DNA of 64,000 bases. Origin: Streptomyces scabiei 87.22 (GTDB lineage Bacteria > Actinomycetota > Actinomycetes > Streptomycetales > Streptomycetaceae). The notes under the pieces are model-generated. The model saw only the letters and a program-made list of their open reading frames with translations, was not told the DNA's origin and ran no database searches. The stretch spans positions 3,658,001 to 3,722,000 of the forward strand of contig NC_013929.1 in assembly GCF_000091305.1 (NCBI RefSeq), in the 5' to 3' direction. Position 1 is the stretch's first letter. Every line of letters starts with the position of its first letter. The position numbers were made by a program, and so were the translations under genes. Shown piece by piece: positions 46,037 through 54,338 of the stretch.

Positions 46037-47413
46037 GTGGGTTTCTGTGATTTTCCCCTGGCAGACAAGCTGTGCGCCGTCGGCGACGCGGTGGATTTCG
46101 CCTCGGACCCCGGCAAGGCCATCGGTGACTGGATGGCGAAGTCGGCAGGTGAACTGGCAGCTGCCGCAGCCGATCTGGCGGCCGAGGCGGTCAACACCAC
46201 CACGAAGGTCGATCTGAACGCCGGCTGGTTCCGCGACAACTACGAGATGCTCTTGCCGCTGGGCCTGGTTCTGCTGGTGGCGACGTTCTGCGCGCAGCTG
46301 GTCCGGGCCGCCGTCAGACGCGATGGACAAGCCCTCACACAGGCATTCACCGGCACCATGTCGGGCGTTCTGTTCGCCTTCTGCGCCATCGCCCTGACCA
46401 CGGTTGCCGTCGAGGTGGTCGACGCCGTCTCCGACGGCCTGTTCAAAGCCGCGAAGCTGGACATCGAATCGGCGGTGCGCCGCATCGTGAAGGTGAACCA
46501 GATCGCCAGCCTGTCCGGACTGGGCTGGCTCGTTACGGTCGTCACCGGTCTCGGCGCCGCCCTCGGCGCCTTCCTCTACTGGTGCGTGATGATGGTCCGC
46601 AAGGTCGGCATCCTCGTCATGGTCACCCTGGCCATCTTCGCTTCCGCCGGTGGCGGGTGGGAGGTCGCACGCCGCTGGCGCAAGGGCTGGATCGAAGCCA
46701 CCGCCACCCTCGTGGTCTCCAAGCTCCTGATGACCGTGATCTTCGTACTCGGTATCGCTGCCATGGGCAAAACCGAGGCCAAGGACGGCATCGCCGCTCT
46801 GGCCGACGTCATGTCCGGCATCGTGATCATGACCCTGGTCCTGCTGTGCCCGTACGCCGTCTTCAAGTTCGTGCACTGGGCGGCCGACGGCACCGACGGC
46901 GAATCCATCCACCGGGCCGGTGGCGCTGGAGCCCAGATCGCCAAGGCCCACGCCGAGAAGGCCGCCCGCAAGGCCGCCGCAGCTGCGGCCACCGCCGGAA
47001 CCGGTGGCGCTGCAGCCGGAGCAGGCGCCGCACCGCAGGGGCCCGACGCCGCTGGCGGGGGCGGTTTCCCCGGCGATGTCGCCGCCAACCCGACCGGTGG
47101 AGGCGGAGACGGCAGGGAAGGTCCGCAGGGCGGCGGGGGAACGGGCGTCTCGCCCGGCGGCGATGCCGTCAAGTCCGGTCTGGAGAAGGCCGTCCAGCCC
47201 GGGCCGACGAGCGTGTCGGACGACACCACCGGCCAGGTGGGCGGCAGCCCCTGGCCGGGCGGATCCGGCGCGAGCGCCGCGTCCGGCCAGGGCGGCGGAT
47301 GGCAGTCCGCTCCGCCGACCACGACGCCGCCGCAGGGCGCACCCCCCTCCTCCGACTCACAGAACGCCACGTCCAGCGGGTCGGCATCACCGCCGCCACC
47401 GACCGGCCTCTGA
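46037..47413 (+). CDS. VirB6/TrbL-like polytopic membrane protein
   Basis: 458 residues from GTG 46037, behind GGAGGAG. A helical periplasmic N-terminus is followed by about six TM helices (LLPLGLVLLVATFCAQLV, GVLFAFCAIALTTVAVEVV, LVTVVTGLGAALGAFLYWC, VGILVMVTLAIFASAGG, LLMTVIFVLGIAAM, IVIMTLVLLCPYAVFKFVHW). A long Gly/Ala/Pro low-complexity C-terminal tail ends the protein. This is the usual layout of the VirB6-like subunit in actinobacterial T4SS. Its position between VirB8-like and SCO6880 genes supports the call. Confidence 0.8.
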   Translation: MGFCDFPLADKLCAVGDAVDFASDPGKAIGDWMAKSAGELAAAAADLAAEAVNTTTKVDLNAGWFRDNYEMLLPLGLVLLVATFCAQLVRAAVRRDGQALTQAFTGTMSGVLFAFCAIALTTVAVEVVDAVSDGLFKAAKLDIESAVRRIVKVNQIASLSGLGWLVTVVTGLGAALGAFLYWCVMMVRKVGILVMVTLAIFASAGGGWEVARRWRKGWIEATATLVVSKLLMTVIFVLGIAAMGKTEAKDGIAALADVMSGIVIMTLVLLCPYAVFKFVHWAADGTDGESIHRAGGAGAQIAKAHAEKAARKAAAAAATAGTGGAAAGAGAAPQGPDAAGGGGFPGDVAANPTGGGGDGREGPQGGGGTGVSPGGDAVKSGLEKAVQPGPTSVSDDTTGQVGGSPWPGGSGASAASGQGGGWQSAPPTTTPPQGAPPSSDSQNATSSGSASPPPPTGL

Positions 47414-47494
47414 TCCCCTGACCGACTCCCGGGGGTGGGATGTGCACGCTCCCTCCCGCCCCCGGGTTCCACCCGCGCCTCCAGGAGCCGCCCC

Positions 47495-48967
47495 TTGACT
47501 GATCTCTCCGTCGCCCCGGTCACGGTGAAGTTCCCGCACCGGTCCCGCCGCGGCATCCTCCTCGGCCTCTCCTTGCCCCAACTCGTCCTCGTGTCGTGCA
47601 CGTTGGCGCTGCTGCTGATGACGGTAATCTCCACCGGACTGCTCGGCGCCGTCGCCCTGGCCCCGCTGTGGGCTGCGTCGGGGGCGCTCGTCGCGATCCG
47701 CCGGCACGGCCGCTCCCTGATCGACTGGGCGCCGATCGTCGCCCGCTACGCGCAGCGCCGCCGCACCGGCCAGATGCTCTGGCTCGCCCGGCCCCTCACT
47801 CGGCCCCGGCAGGACGGCATCCTTCACCTGCCCGGCACCGCCGCCTCGCTCAAGGTCGTCACCCCCGGCGACTCCGCCAACGGGGCTGCCGCCGTTTACG
47901 ATCCGCACCGCCAGACCCTGACCGCCGTCGCCCGCGTCACATCCCGCGCATTCGCCCTGCTGGACGCCGCGACGCAGAACCACAACGTGAACGGCTGGGG
48001 GCGTGCGCTGGCGGGTATCGCCCGCACCGGGCACGTCGCCACCGTGCAGGTCCTGGAGCGCACGGTCCCCGACTCCGGCGACACCCTCGTCCGCCACTGG
48101 ACTCAGCACGGCCAGCCCCAGACCCCGGTCGCCGGGCAGATCTACTCCGAGCTGGTCGCCTCCGCAGGCCCGGCCGCCGCCCCGCACGAGACCTACCTCG
48201 CCATCTCCCTCGATCTCAAGGCCGCCAGACGCCTGATCTCGCAGGCCGGTGGAGGGCTGCCGGGCGCGTTCACCGTCATGGAGCAGACCACCGCCTCCGT
48301 CGCCCAGGCCGCCCGCAACGCCGGACTGCTGGTCACCGGGTGGCTGAGCGCCCGGGAGATCGCCGCCGTGATCCGCACCGCCTACGACCCGCAGGCCCTT
48401 GCCGCGCTCCAGCAGTGGTCCGACACCGGGCGCGCCGAGGCGGACCCGGCAGCCGCCGGGCCCGTCGTCCAGGTCGAGGAGTACGACCGGCTCGCCACCG
48501 ACACCGCCCGCCACGCCACGTACTGGGTGGAGAACTGGCCGCGGACCGAGATGGGAGCCGGGTTTCTGCACCAGATCATGTTCACCGCCGGGGTCCGCCG
48601 CAGCCTCTCCCTCATATATGTGCCGCAGCAGCTCGAGTCCGCGCTGCGGGACGTCCAGCGGAAGAAGGCGGCGATCATCGCCGATGCCAACGAGCGCGCC
48701 CGCCGCGGCCAGGTCGACAGTGAGGAAGACTCCGTCGAGTACGCCGACGTCAAACAGCGCGAGCGCCAGCTCATCGCCGGGCACGCCGACGTCGCCCTGA
48801 CCGGCCTGGTCACCGTCACCGCCGACACCGATGCCCTCCTCGACGCGGCCTGCGCGCAGATCGAGACCGCCGCCGTCACCGCCGGCGTCGACCTGCGCCG
48901 CCTCAACTACCAGCAGCCGACGGCCTTCACCCTCGCCGCCCTGCCCCTCGCCCGCACCGCTCTGTAA
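47495..48967 (+). CDS. SCO6880 family conjugation protein
   Basis: 490 residues from TTG 47495 with AGGAG 10 bases upstream. Two N-terminal TM helices (GLSLPQLVLVSCTLALLLMTVI, GAVALAPLWAASGALVAI) are followed by a soluble region (FALLDAATQNHNVNGWGRALAGIARTGHVATVQVLERTVPDSGDTLVRHW). That region resembles a PrgI head plus the N-terminal part of VirB4/TraC. The P-loop ATPase part is absent here and is encoded separately by 50245-51759. A split VirB4 of this type is, to my knowledge, typical for streptomycete conjugation clusters. Confidence 0.82.
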   Translation: MTDLSVAPVTVKFPHRSRRGILLGLSLPQLVLVSCTLALLLMTVISTGLLGAVALAPLWAASGALVAIRRHGRSLIDWAPIVARYAQRRRTGQMLWLARPLTRPRQDGILHLPGTAASLKVVTPGDSANGAAAVYDPHRQTLTAVARVTSRAFALLDAATQNHNVNGWGRALAGIARTGHVATVQVLERTVPDSGDTLVRHWTQHGQPQTPVAGQIYSELVASAGPAAAPHETYLAISLDLKAARRLISQAGGGLPGAFTVMEQTTASVAQAARNAGLLVTGWLSAREIAAVIRTAYDPQALAALQQWSDTGRAEADPAAAGPVVQVEEYDRLATDTARHATYWVENWPRTEMGAGFLHQIMFTAGVRRSLSLIYVPQQLESALRDVQRKKAAIIADANERARRGQVDSEEDSVEYADVKQRERQLIAGHADVALTGLVTVTADTDALLDAACAQIETAAVTAGVDLRRLNYQQPTAFTLAALPLARTAL

Positions 48968-48994
48968 CGCCCTTTCCAGACTCCGGGACATGCG

Positions 48995-49318
48995 CTGACA
49001 TCCCTCAACGACGACGAGCTGAGACGCGAACTGCGCGCCCTGCTCACCTCCTGCCAGGAACTGGCCGCCCGCCACAGCGCCGTCCGCCGCCCGTCCCGCC
49101 CCGCTGCTACCGGTCCACGACCGGCCGCTGACCCCGCCTCCCCGGCGGCTAGGACCCCTCATTGCCCCAACCCCGCACCACTGAACTCGACGCGCACCCC
49201 TACCTCCGCGCCGCCAGCACCGGAGTCCGCCATCACACCCGGGCCCTGGCCCGGTCAGCGCCCCCCTCCCCAGCGCCGGTGGATCGCGTGCACCTCGACG
49301 TCGTGCACGCCCATCTGA
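48995..49318 (+). CDS. possible small protein with CTG start
   Basis: The frame follows the SCO6880 stop without ATG, GTG or TTG; the first candidate is CTG 48995 with CGGGA upstream. The first 35 residues (TSLNDDELRRELRALLTSCQELAARHSAVRRP) look like a real helical protein. The later part is Pro-rich and overlaps the next gene. Included because the same start type recurs downstream. Confidence 0.3.
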   Translation: MTSLNDDELRRELRALLTSCQELAARHSAVRRPSRPAATGPRPAADPASPAARTPHCPNPAPLNSTRTPTSAPPAPESAITPGPWPGQRPPPQRRWIACTSTSCTPI

Positions 49319-49635
49319 CCGCGCTGCATCACCTGCTCGACCACCTCGCCGACCTCGCCCGGCCCCCGCACCCCGCCGCCGGACGACACCTCGCCACCGC
49401 GCGCACCCGGCTGTTCCAGGCCGCCGCCGGCGTGCACGACGCCTTCCATCTCCTGCCCGTCGCGGACGAGACCCCGACAAACACGGGCTGCCACCCCGAG
49501 CGGCTGTCCGAGGGACCGCCCGTCCTGACCATCTGCCAGCGACACCTGGCCGCAGGCCACGTCGTCCGCCGCAAGACCACCCCGAGCGACCTCAACACCC
49601 CGCTGCACGGCCACACCACCACCTGCAGCCAGTAA
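49162..49635 (+). CDS. DUF6238 family protein
   Basis: 157 residues from TTG 49162 with AGGA seven bases upstream. YLRAASTGVRHHTRALARSAPPSPAPVDRVHLDVVHAHLTALHHLLDHLADLARPPHPAAGRHLATARTRLFQAAAGVHDAFHLLP matches my recollection of DUF6238, a His-rich helical family from streptomycete elements. The tail carries a few cysteines and histidines. Function unknown; always near conjugation genes as far as I recall. Confidence 0.7.
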   Translation: MPQPRTTELDAHPYLRAASTGVRHHTRALARSAPPSPAPVDRVHLDVVHAHLTALHHLLDHLADLARPPHPAAGRHLATARTRLFQAAAGVHDAFHLLPVADETPTNTGCHPERLSEGPPVLTICQRHLAAGHVVRRKTTPSDLNTPLHGHTTTCSQ

Positions 49636-49658
49636 CCCCCACCACCGAAAGGCCCTCA

Positions 49659-50198
49659 ATGCGCGCCCTGAAGCGCTCCACCTCCGCTGCCGTCATACTC
49701 GCCGCACTCGCCAGCACCGCCACCCTGGCCACCGCCACCCCGGCATCCGCCGCCAGCTACCACTGCAAGACCAGCAGCCACTCCGTCGACGACCCGTCGT
49801 ACACCGGCCCCGACTCCGACAACTGGGACTTCGAGGTGACGCTCTGCGCCATGCGCTCCGGCAGCACCATCTACACCACCGCCACCGTGTACTGGGACGG
49901 CCCGTACACGGCCAAGAACCGCAACACCTACACCTTCAACAAGGCCAAGTTCCAGCTCCAGACCAAGCGCAGCGTCAGCGGTACGGACCCGGTCGTGAAG
50001 TCCGCCGCCTACAGCGGGCTTGAGTACGCGCTCGAACACAGCAGCAGCTACGGCAACGGCTACTACTCGACCGGAACCCTCAAGTACCCGGCTGGATCCG
50101 GCCGTTACCTCGCCGACGGCTACATCCAGCTGGACTGGAGCGGTGACGGCAAGGACTACCGCAGCCCGGTTCTGTTCACTGCCTCACCGGTCGTCTGA
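49659..50198 (+). CDS. secreted protein of unknown function
   Basis: 179 residues from ATG 49659 behind GAAAGG. A signal peptide (about 1-32, cleaved at ASA-ASY) is followed by a beta-rich domain with two cysteines (YHCKTSS and VTLCAMRS) likely forming a disulfide. Aromatic-rich strands follow (ATVYWDGPYTAKNRNTYTFNKAKFQLQTKRS, SYGNGYYSTGTLKYPAGSGRYLADGYIQLDWSGDGKDYRSPVLF). No family recognised. Located between DUF6238 and the VirB4-like ATPase, so it is an exported accessory of the transfer machinery. Confidence 0.6.
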   Translation: MRALKRSTSAAVILAALASTATLATATPASAASYHCKTSSHSVDDPSYTGPDSDNWDFEVTLCAMRSGSTIYTTATVYWDGPYTAKNRNTYTFNKAKFQLQTKRSVSGTDPVVKSAAYSGLEYALEHSSSYGNGYYSTGTLKYPAGSGRYLADGYIQLDWSGDGKDYRSPVLFTASPVV

Positions 50199-50244
50199 CC
50201 CCAGCACCGCGTCCAGACCGCCGTCACGTGAAAGCCGCCCTGCT

Positions 50245-51759
50245 ATGAGCCACCGGCCCGCGCGCCGAGCCCGTCGCGCCTCGGCCTCTCCCTTGTTCAC
50301 CCCGCACGGCACCGACCGCGCCTCCCGCAGGGCCGCCCGACGGCAGCTCGCCGAGGCCGCCGCGAAAGCCCGCGTCAATGCCGCCGCCCATACCAGCGGC
50401 GCCAGCGTGGAGGAGCGGCAGATGCCGCCGCCTCTCTTCCCGCCCGCCGGGCGGCCCGGCCCCGCGTCCTCCCGCAACAACAAGCTCAAGCTGCCCGCCC
50501 ACCGCATGACCACCGCCACCGCAAGCGGGGCCTATCCATTTCTCGCCGAAGGCGGCCTCGGCGCCGAGGGCATCTACATCGGCCGCGACGTCCACGCTGA
50601 AGCGTCCTTCGTCTTCGACCCGTTCGCGCTGTACGGCAGGGTCGAGGGCTTCACCAACCCCAACGTGCTGTTGGCCGGCGTGATCGGGCAGGGCAAGAGC
50701 GCGTTGGCCAAGAGCTTCGCACTGCGATCGATCGCCTTCGGATACCGGGTCTACGTCCCCTGCGACCCCAAGGGTGAATGGACTCCTGTGGCACAGGCGC
50801 TGGGCGGCACCTCGATCGCACTCGGTCCCGGACTGCCAGGCAAGCTGAATCCCCTGGACGCGGCGCCGCGACCACCGTCGGTCTCCGAGACGGACTGGGC
50901 GGGTGAGATCCGCAAGCGCCGTCTGCTGCTGCTCGGCTCGCTGGCCCGCACCGTGCTCGGGCGGGACCTGCTGCCGATGGAGCACACCGGCCTCGACGTC
51001 GCCCTGGACGCCGTCGTCACCCGCGCCGCCGAGAGCGGACGCACCCCGCTGCTCGGCGACATCGCCGCCACCCTCAACAACCCCGCCGAACTCGACACGG
51101 CCGGCGGCATCATGTCCGGCCGCCTCGGCGACGCCTCCCGCGACCTGGCCCACGCCATGCGCCGCCTCGTCCACGGCGACCTCGTCGGCATGTTCGACGC
51201 CCCGAGCACCGTCACGTTCGACCCCAGCTCGCCGATGCTGACCATCGACCTGTCCCGCCTAGGCGGATCCGGCGACGACACTGCCCTCGTCCTCGCCATG
51301 ACCTGCGCCTCGGCATGGATGGAGTCCGCGCTGTCCGACCCGAACGGCGGCCGGCGCTGGATCGTCTACGACGAAGCATGGCGCCTCATGCGCCACCCCG
51401 GCCTCCTACAGCGCATGCAGTCCCAGTGGAAGCTGAGCCGCGGCCTGGGCATCGCCAACCTGATGGTGATCCACCGACTGTCCGACCTGCTCACCGCTGG
51501 CGACGCCGGATCCCGCGGACGCGCCCTGGCCGAAGGACTCCTCGCCGACTGCTCCACCCGCATCATCTACCGACAGGAGACCGACCAACTCCACGCCGCA
51601 GCAGCGCTGCTGGGCCTGACCTCGGTGGAAACCGACGCGATCGCCCACCTCAACCGGGGCCGAGGCTTGTGGAAAGTGGCCGGGCGCAGCTTCATCGTGC
51701 AGCACCTCCTGCACCCCCACGAACTGGCGCTCTTCGACACCGACGCCCGCATGCACTGA
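50245..51759 (+). CDS. VirB4-like T4SS ATPase
   Basis: 504 residues from ATG 50245 (MSHRPARRARRASASPLF). A basic N-terminus precedes FVFDPFALYGRVEGFTNPNVLLAGVIGQGKSALAKSFALRS, which holds Walker A GVIGQGKSAL. PCDPKGEW and LNPLDAAPRPP are typical of the VirB4/TraG group. Walker B is RRWIVYDEAWRLM, and the downstream GIANLMVIHRLSDL and CSTRIIYRQE complete the motor. It powers pilus assembly or substrate transport. Together with SCO6880 it reconstitutes a full VirB4. No second ATPase (coupling protein) was found in the window. Confidence 0.85.
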   Translation: MSHRPARRARRASASPLFTPHGTDRASRRAARRQLAEAAAKARVNAAAHTSGASVEERQMPPPLFPPAGRPGPASSRNNKLKLPAHRMTTATASGAYPFLAEGGLGAEGIYIGRDVHAEASFVFDPFALYGRVEGFTNPNVLLAGVIGQGKSALAKSFALRSIAFGYRVYVPCDPKGEWTPVAQALGGTSIALGPGLPGKLNPLDAAPRPPSVSETDWAGEIRKRRLLLLGSLARTVLGRDLLPMEHTGLDVALDAVVTRAAESGRTPLLGDIAATLNNPAELDTAGGIMSGRLGDASRDLAHAMRRLVHGDLVGMFDAPSTVTFDPSSPMLTIDLSRLGGSGDDTALVLAMTCASAWMESALSDPNGGRRWIVYDEAWRLMRHPGLLQRMQSQWKLSRGLGIANLMVIHRLSDLLTAGDAGSRGRALAEGLLADCSTRIIYRQETDQLHAAAALLGLTSVETDAIAHLNRGRGLWKVAGRSFIVQHLLHPHELALFDTDARMH

Positions 51760-51824
51760 AAAAACGCCGAGTTCACGAAAACTGAAGCGCCTTTGCTGCC
51801 TCTCCGGCTGCGTGAGGTGCAGTG

Positions 51825-52196
51825 ATGAGTCTAGGTGAGGTCCTGAGTTCCTGTCGGCTACGGTGCGGAGTCGCCCTCGGGGTCACCCTGTCGAGCCAGG
51901 CCGTACCGCACTTCGCCGAGACCGCGCAGACCGCGCTCTCACTGCCCCGGCCGCGCGGAGAGAACGACAGCTACGTCCGGGACAACCGCATGGTCGTCGA
52001 ACACGCGACGGCGCGTGCCTGTCTGCGGCGCGCGTCGCAGGCGCTCGGTGACGCAGTCCAGGAACTCACCGACCACCTCGACTTCCACCGCTTCTTCCTC
52101 ACGCCTTCCCACCGCCAGAGCCCGGCGCCGCCGCCCGAACCGGGCGGCCGCCACCGCTGCCCCGGGCCGACCCCACCCCTTCAAGGAGACCTCTGA
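51825..52196 (+). CDS. hypothetical helical protein
   Basis: 123 residues from ATG 51825 (GTG 51822 is adjacent in frame) after a gtgagg purine stretch. The sequence has a helical core (RMVVEHATARACLRRASQALGDAVQELTDHLDFHRFF) and a Pro-rich tail. It resembles other short helical proteins of this operon. Its TGA overlaps a CTG used by the next gene (CTGA). Function unknown. Confidence 0.5.
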   Translation: MSLGEVLSSCRLRCGVALGVTLSSQAVPHFAETAQTALSLPRPRGENDSYVRDNRMVVEHATARACLRRASQALGDAVQELTDHLDFHRFFLTPSHRQSPAPPPEPGGRHRCPGPTPPLQGDL

Positions 52197-52438
52197 ACCG
52201 CCCCGCCCACTTCAGCGACGCCGACTGGGCCGACTACCAGCAGTGCCAGGCCGAGCACGAGGACCTCATGACACAGATCGCCGAACGCGAAGCCCAGATG
52301 GAGCACGGCCTGATCACCGCCTACGGCGAGTACGAACTCGATTTCAGTCCGGTGCCGAAGCCGGAAGCCGACCCCGCTCGCCAGATACCTCCGCCCCACC
52401 GCACGCCGGCCTCCCCCAGGAGGAACCGTGGCCGCTGA
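52193..52438 (+). CDS. small acidic protein with CTG start
   Basis: 81 residues read from CTG 52193, the only possible initiator near a perfect AAGGAG 7 bases upstream. The CTG overlaps the preceding stop as CTGA. The sequence NRPAHFSDADWADYQQCQAEHEDLMTQIAEREAQMEHGLITAYGEYELDFSPVPKPEADP is clearly protein-like, with an acidic coiled segment. Its stop lies inside the next gene's start region (11-nt overlap). Internal ATG 52268 would remove half the protein and lacks a ribosome site. Confidence 0.55.
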   Translation: MNRPAHFSDADWADYQQCQAEHEDLMTQIAEREAQMEHGLITAYGEYELDFSPVPKPEADPARQIPPPHRTPASPRRNRGR

Positions 52439-53345
52439 CCAGGAGAGCACTCCAGACGCCCACCGCGCGGCTCCGCTCGCACCGCTTCCCGACCATCACA
52501 ACGTGGACACCCCGTGGTGGCAGGAGCTGTGGCACCGCCACGCGCACATCACCACGCCGCTGCGAGAGCGCGGGCTGGAGTGCGACATCGATTTCGGGCT
52601 CAGCGCCTACATCGTGCGCGTATCGCTCCCCGACGACAGTTACCTGATCATCGGTCCGCCGCAGGAGCCCCCCTCCGACCGCCCGCCCGGAAGCCCGGAG
52701 GGCTGGATCGCGACCCGCGAGCACCCCGACGACCCCTCGTTGTTCGAGGTCCTCTACGACTCGGTGCCCTCCGACGAACCCGGTGCACCTGACCGGCCCG
52801 AAACCCGGCATGGCGGCAGCGCCCAGCCCCTGGTCGAGGCGATCGAACACCGCCTCGACCAGCTCGGGCTGCTGCCAACTCCCTCCTCGCCCACCGCCCG
52901 CACAACCGTGTCCGCGACTGAGCCGACGCTCCGCACCCCCAAACCCCGGGACGTCTCCGGCAACGCGGACCGCACCTTCGTCTACGGCGACGTGCTCCTC
53001 GTGCTCACCGACCGGCTCAACGCAACCGAGTCGCCTACGGATGCCGCCGCCATGCTGCACCAGATCCTGGACCCCACCAGCGGCCTGCTGGAACGGCTCG
53101 GCGAGTTCTTCGAAGCAGCCGCGGAAAAGGCCAAGGAATTCGAGCAGGACGACGGATTCGATCTCCACTACGACCTTCAGGACGCCGCGGCCACCCTGCG
53201 CAGTCTCGGCGAGGACCTGCACACTGCTGTCGACCGCATGCGTGCCCTGGCCCCCGCGCGTCGGACCACCCGGACCGGTCTCCCGCCGGGCCCGAGCCCG
53301 GGGCCACCGACGGCGACCACCCCCATGCCCGGTCGCACACGGTGA
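52428..53345 (+). CDS. hypothetical protein
   Basis: 305 residues from GTG 52428 behind AGGAGG. The first 130 residues form an alpha/beta region (DTPWWQELWHRHAHITTPLRERGLECDIDFGLSAYIVRVSLPDDSYLIIGPPQEP...GWIATREHPDDPSLFEVLYDS). The C-terminal half is helical with a coiled stretch (LLERLGEFFEAAAEKAKEFEQDDGFDLHYDLQDAAATLRSLGEDLHTAVDRMRAL), and the end is Pro-rich. No family recognised. The first domain is reminiscent of other strand-rich proteins of the element, but without a clear motif. Confidence 0.55.
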   Translation: MAADQESTPDAHRAAPLAPLPDHHNVDTPWWQELWHRHAHITTPLRERGLECDIDFGLSAYIVRVSLPDDSYLIIGPPQEPPSDRPPGSPEGWIATREHPDDPSLFEVLYDSVPSDEPGAPDRPETRHGGSAQPLVEAIEHRLDQLGLLPTPSSPTARTTVSATEPTLRTPKPRDVSGNADRTFVYGDVLLVLTDRLNATESPTDAAAMLHQILDPTSGLLERLGEFFEAAAEKAKEFEQDDGFDLHYDLQDAAATLRSLGEDLHTAVDRMRALAPARRTTRTGLPPGPSPGPPTATTPMPGRTR

Positions 53346-53513
53346 ACCAGGCACACCCGACGCTCACCGCGCCCTCGCCCGGCTCAAAGACCAGGAACGT
53401 GCCGCCTTCCCGAAATGGCGAGGTCCACCAGCCGCAGGCTCCACTTCGCGGACTTCCGCCCGGCCGGCAGGTGGCCCGGACGGCGGTCGGCGTCGCCTCC
53501 AGGGAGATACACG

Positions 53514-54338
53514 GTGCGCTACCTCGGCACTCCCTCGGGGCCTGAGATACGGGCTGCGATGAGCGCCGGACGCATCGGCTGCATGACCACCCCCGCGCAA
53601 GGCAGCCGGATCCCCGAGGGTGCGCTGTATGCCTGTGACAACTCCAAGTTCGGCAGCGACGGACGTGGCCGCTACTGGCCCGGGGCCCAGGCGTGGTTCG
53701 CCTGGCTGCACCGGACCGTTGAACGGTACGGGCCTGATCGCTGCCTGTGGGCGCTCGCCCCGGACCAGCCGTTCAACGCCGCCGGCACCCTCACCGAGTC
53801 CCTGCCGTGGCTGGCCCGCATCCGCGACCTGGGCGTGCCCGCGGCCTACGCGGCCCAGGACGGCTGCGATGCCCCCGGGCTGCTGCCGTGGGACGACTTC
53901 GACGTCCTGTTCCTGGCCGGATCGACCGAGTGGAAACTCGGCCCCGTAGCGGAACAGCTCGCCCGCGAGGCGAAGGCCCGCAGCAAAGGCGTGCACATGG
54001 GCCGCGTCAACTCCCGGATCCGGCTGGGGATAGCCGAGTGGTTCGGCTGCGACAGCGCCGACGGCACCTACCTCGCTTTCGGGCCCGACAAGAACCTGCC
54101 CAAGCTCCTGAGCTGGCTCGACGAACTCGATGGCTGCCCCTCCCTCATCGGCGGTACACACCCCCTCCCCGCCCCACGCGCACCGTCATCGGCTCCGCCT
54201 GCGCGAGCAGACCTCGGTCGACGCAGCATGCCTGATCACGAGGCTGCCACGAGGTTGAAGAAGCACCCGCTCACGGCGAGAACCGATCCAGCCCCCGCCC
54301 TCCCGACAACACGAGGTCCACGTGCCAGAACCCGCTGA
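53514..54338 (+). CDS. TGT/DpdA-like TIM-barrel protein
   Basis: 274 residues from GTG 53514 behind AGGGAG. The sequence resembles the queuine tRNA-ribosyltransferase-like (DpdA/DUF7221-type) proteins of actinobacteriophages: RYLGTPSGPEIRAAMSAGRIGCMTTPAQG, ALYACDNSKF, ERYGPDRCLWALAPDQPFNA, PAAYAAQDGC, FDVLFLAGSTEWKLGPVAEQLAREAKARSKGVHMGRVNSRIRLGIAEWFGCDSADGTYLAFGPDKNLPKLLSWL. DpdA proteins insert deazapurine bases into DNA. Activity here is inference; no other preQ0 pathway genes are in the window. A basic, Pro-rich tail ends it and overlaps the next start by 17 bases. Confidence 0.65.
   Translation: MRYLGTPSGPEIRAAMSAGRIGCMTTPAQGSRIPEGALYACDNSKFGSDGRGRYWPGAQAWFAWLHRTVERYGPDRCLWALAPDQPFNAAGTLTESLPWLARIRDLGVPAAYAAQDGCDAPGLLPWDDFDVLFLAGSTEWKLGPVAEQLAREAKARSKGVHMGRVNSRIRLGIAEWFGCDSADGTYLAFGPDKNLPKLLSWLDELDGCPSLIGGTHPLPAPRAPSSAPPARADLGRRSMPDHEAATRLKKHPLTARTDPAPALPTTRGPRARTR

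Noticed and set aside
45188..46951. 587-codon minus-strand frame
   Set aside because: Antisense to the VirB8-like and VirB6-like genes; product is Gly/Asp/His-rich without a domain.
47387..49480. 697-codon minus-strand frame
   Set aside because: Antisense to SCO6880 and DUF6238 genes, which have family patterns and ribosome sites.
53342..53545. 67-codon frame with a GTGA-coupled start
   Set aside because: Tempting because of the overlap with the previous stop, but composition is Pro/Arg-rich, and the next gene's ribosome site lies inside it.
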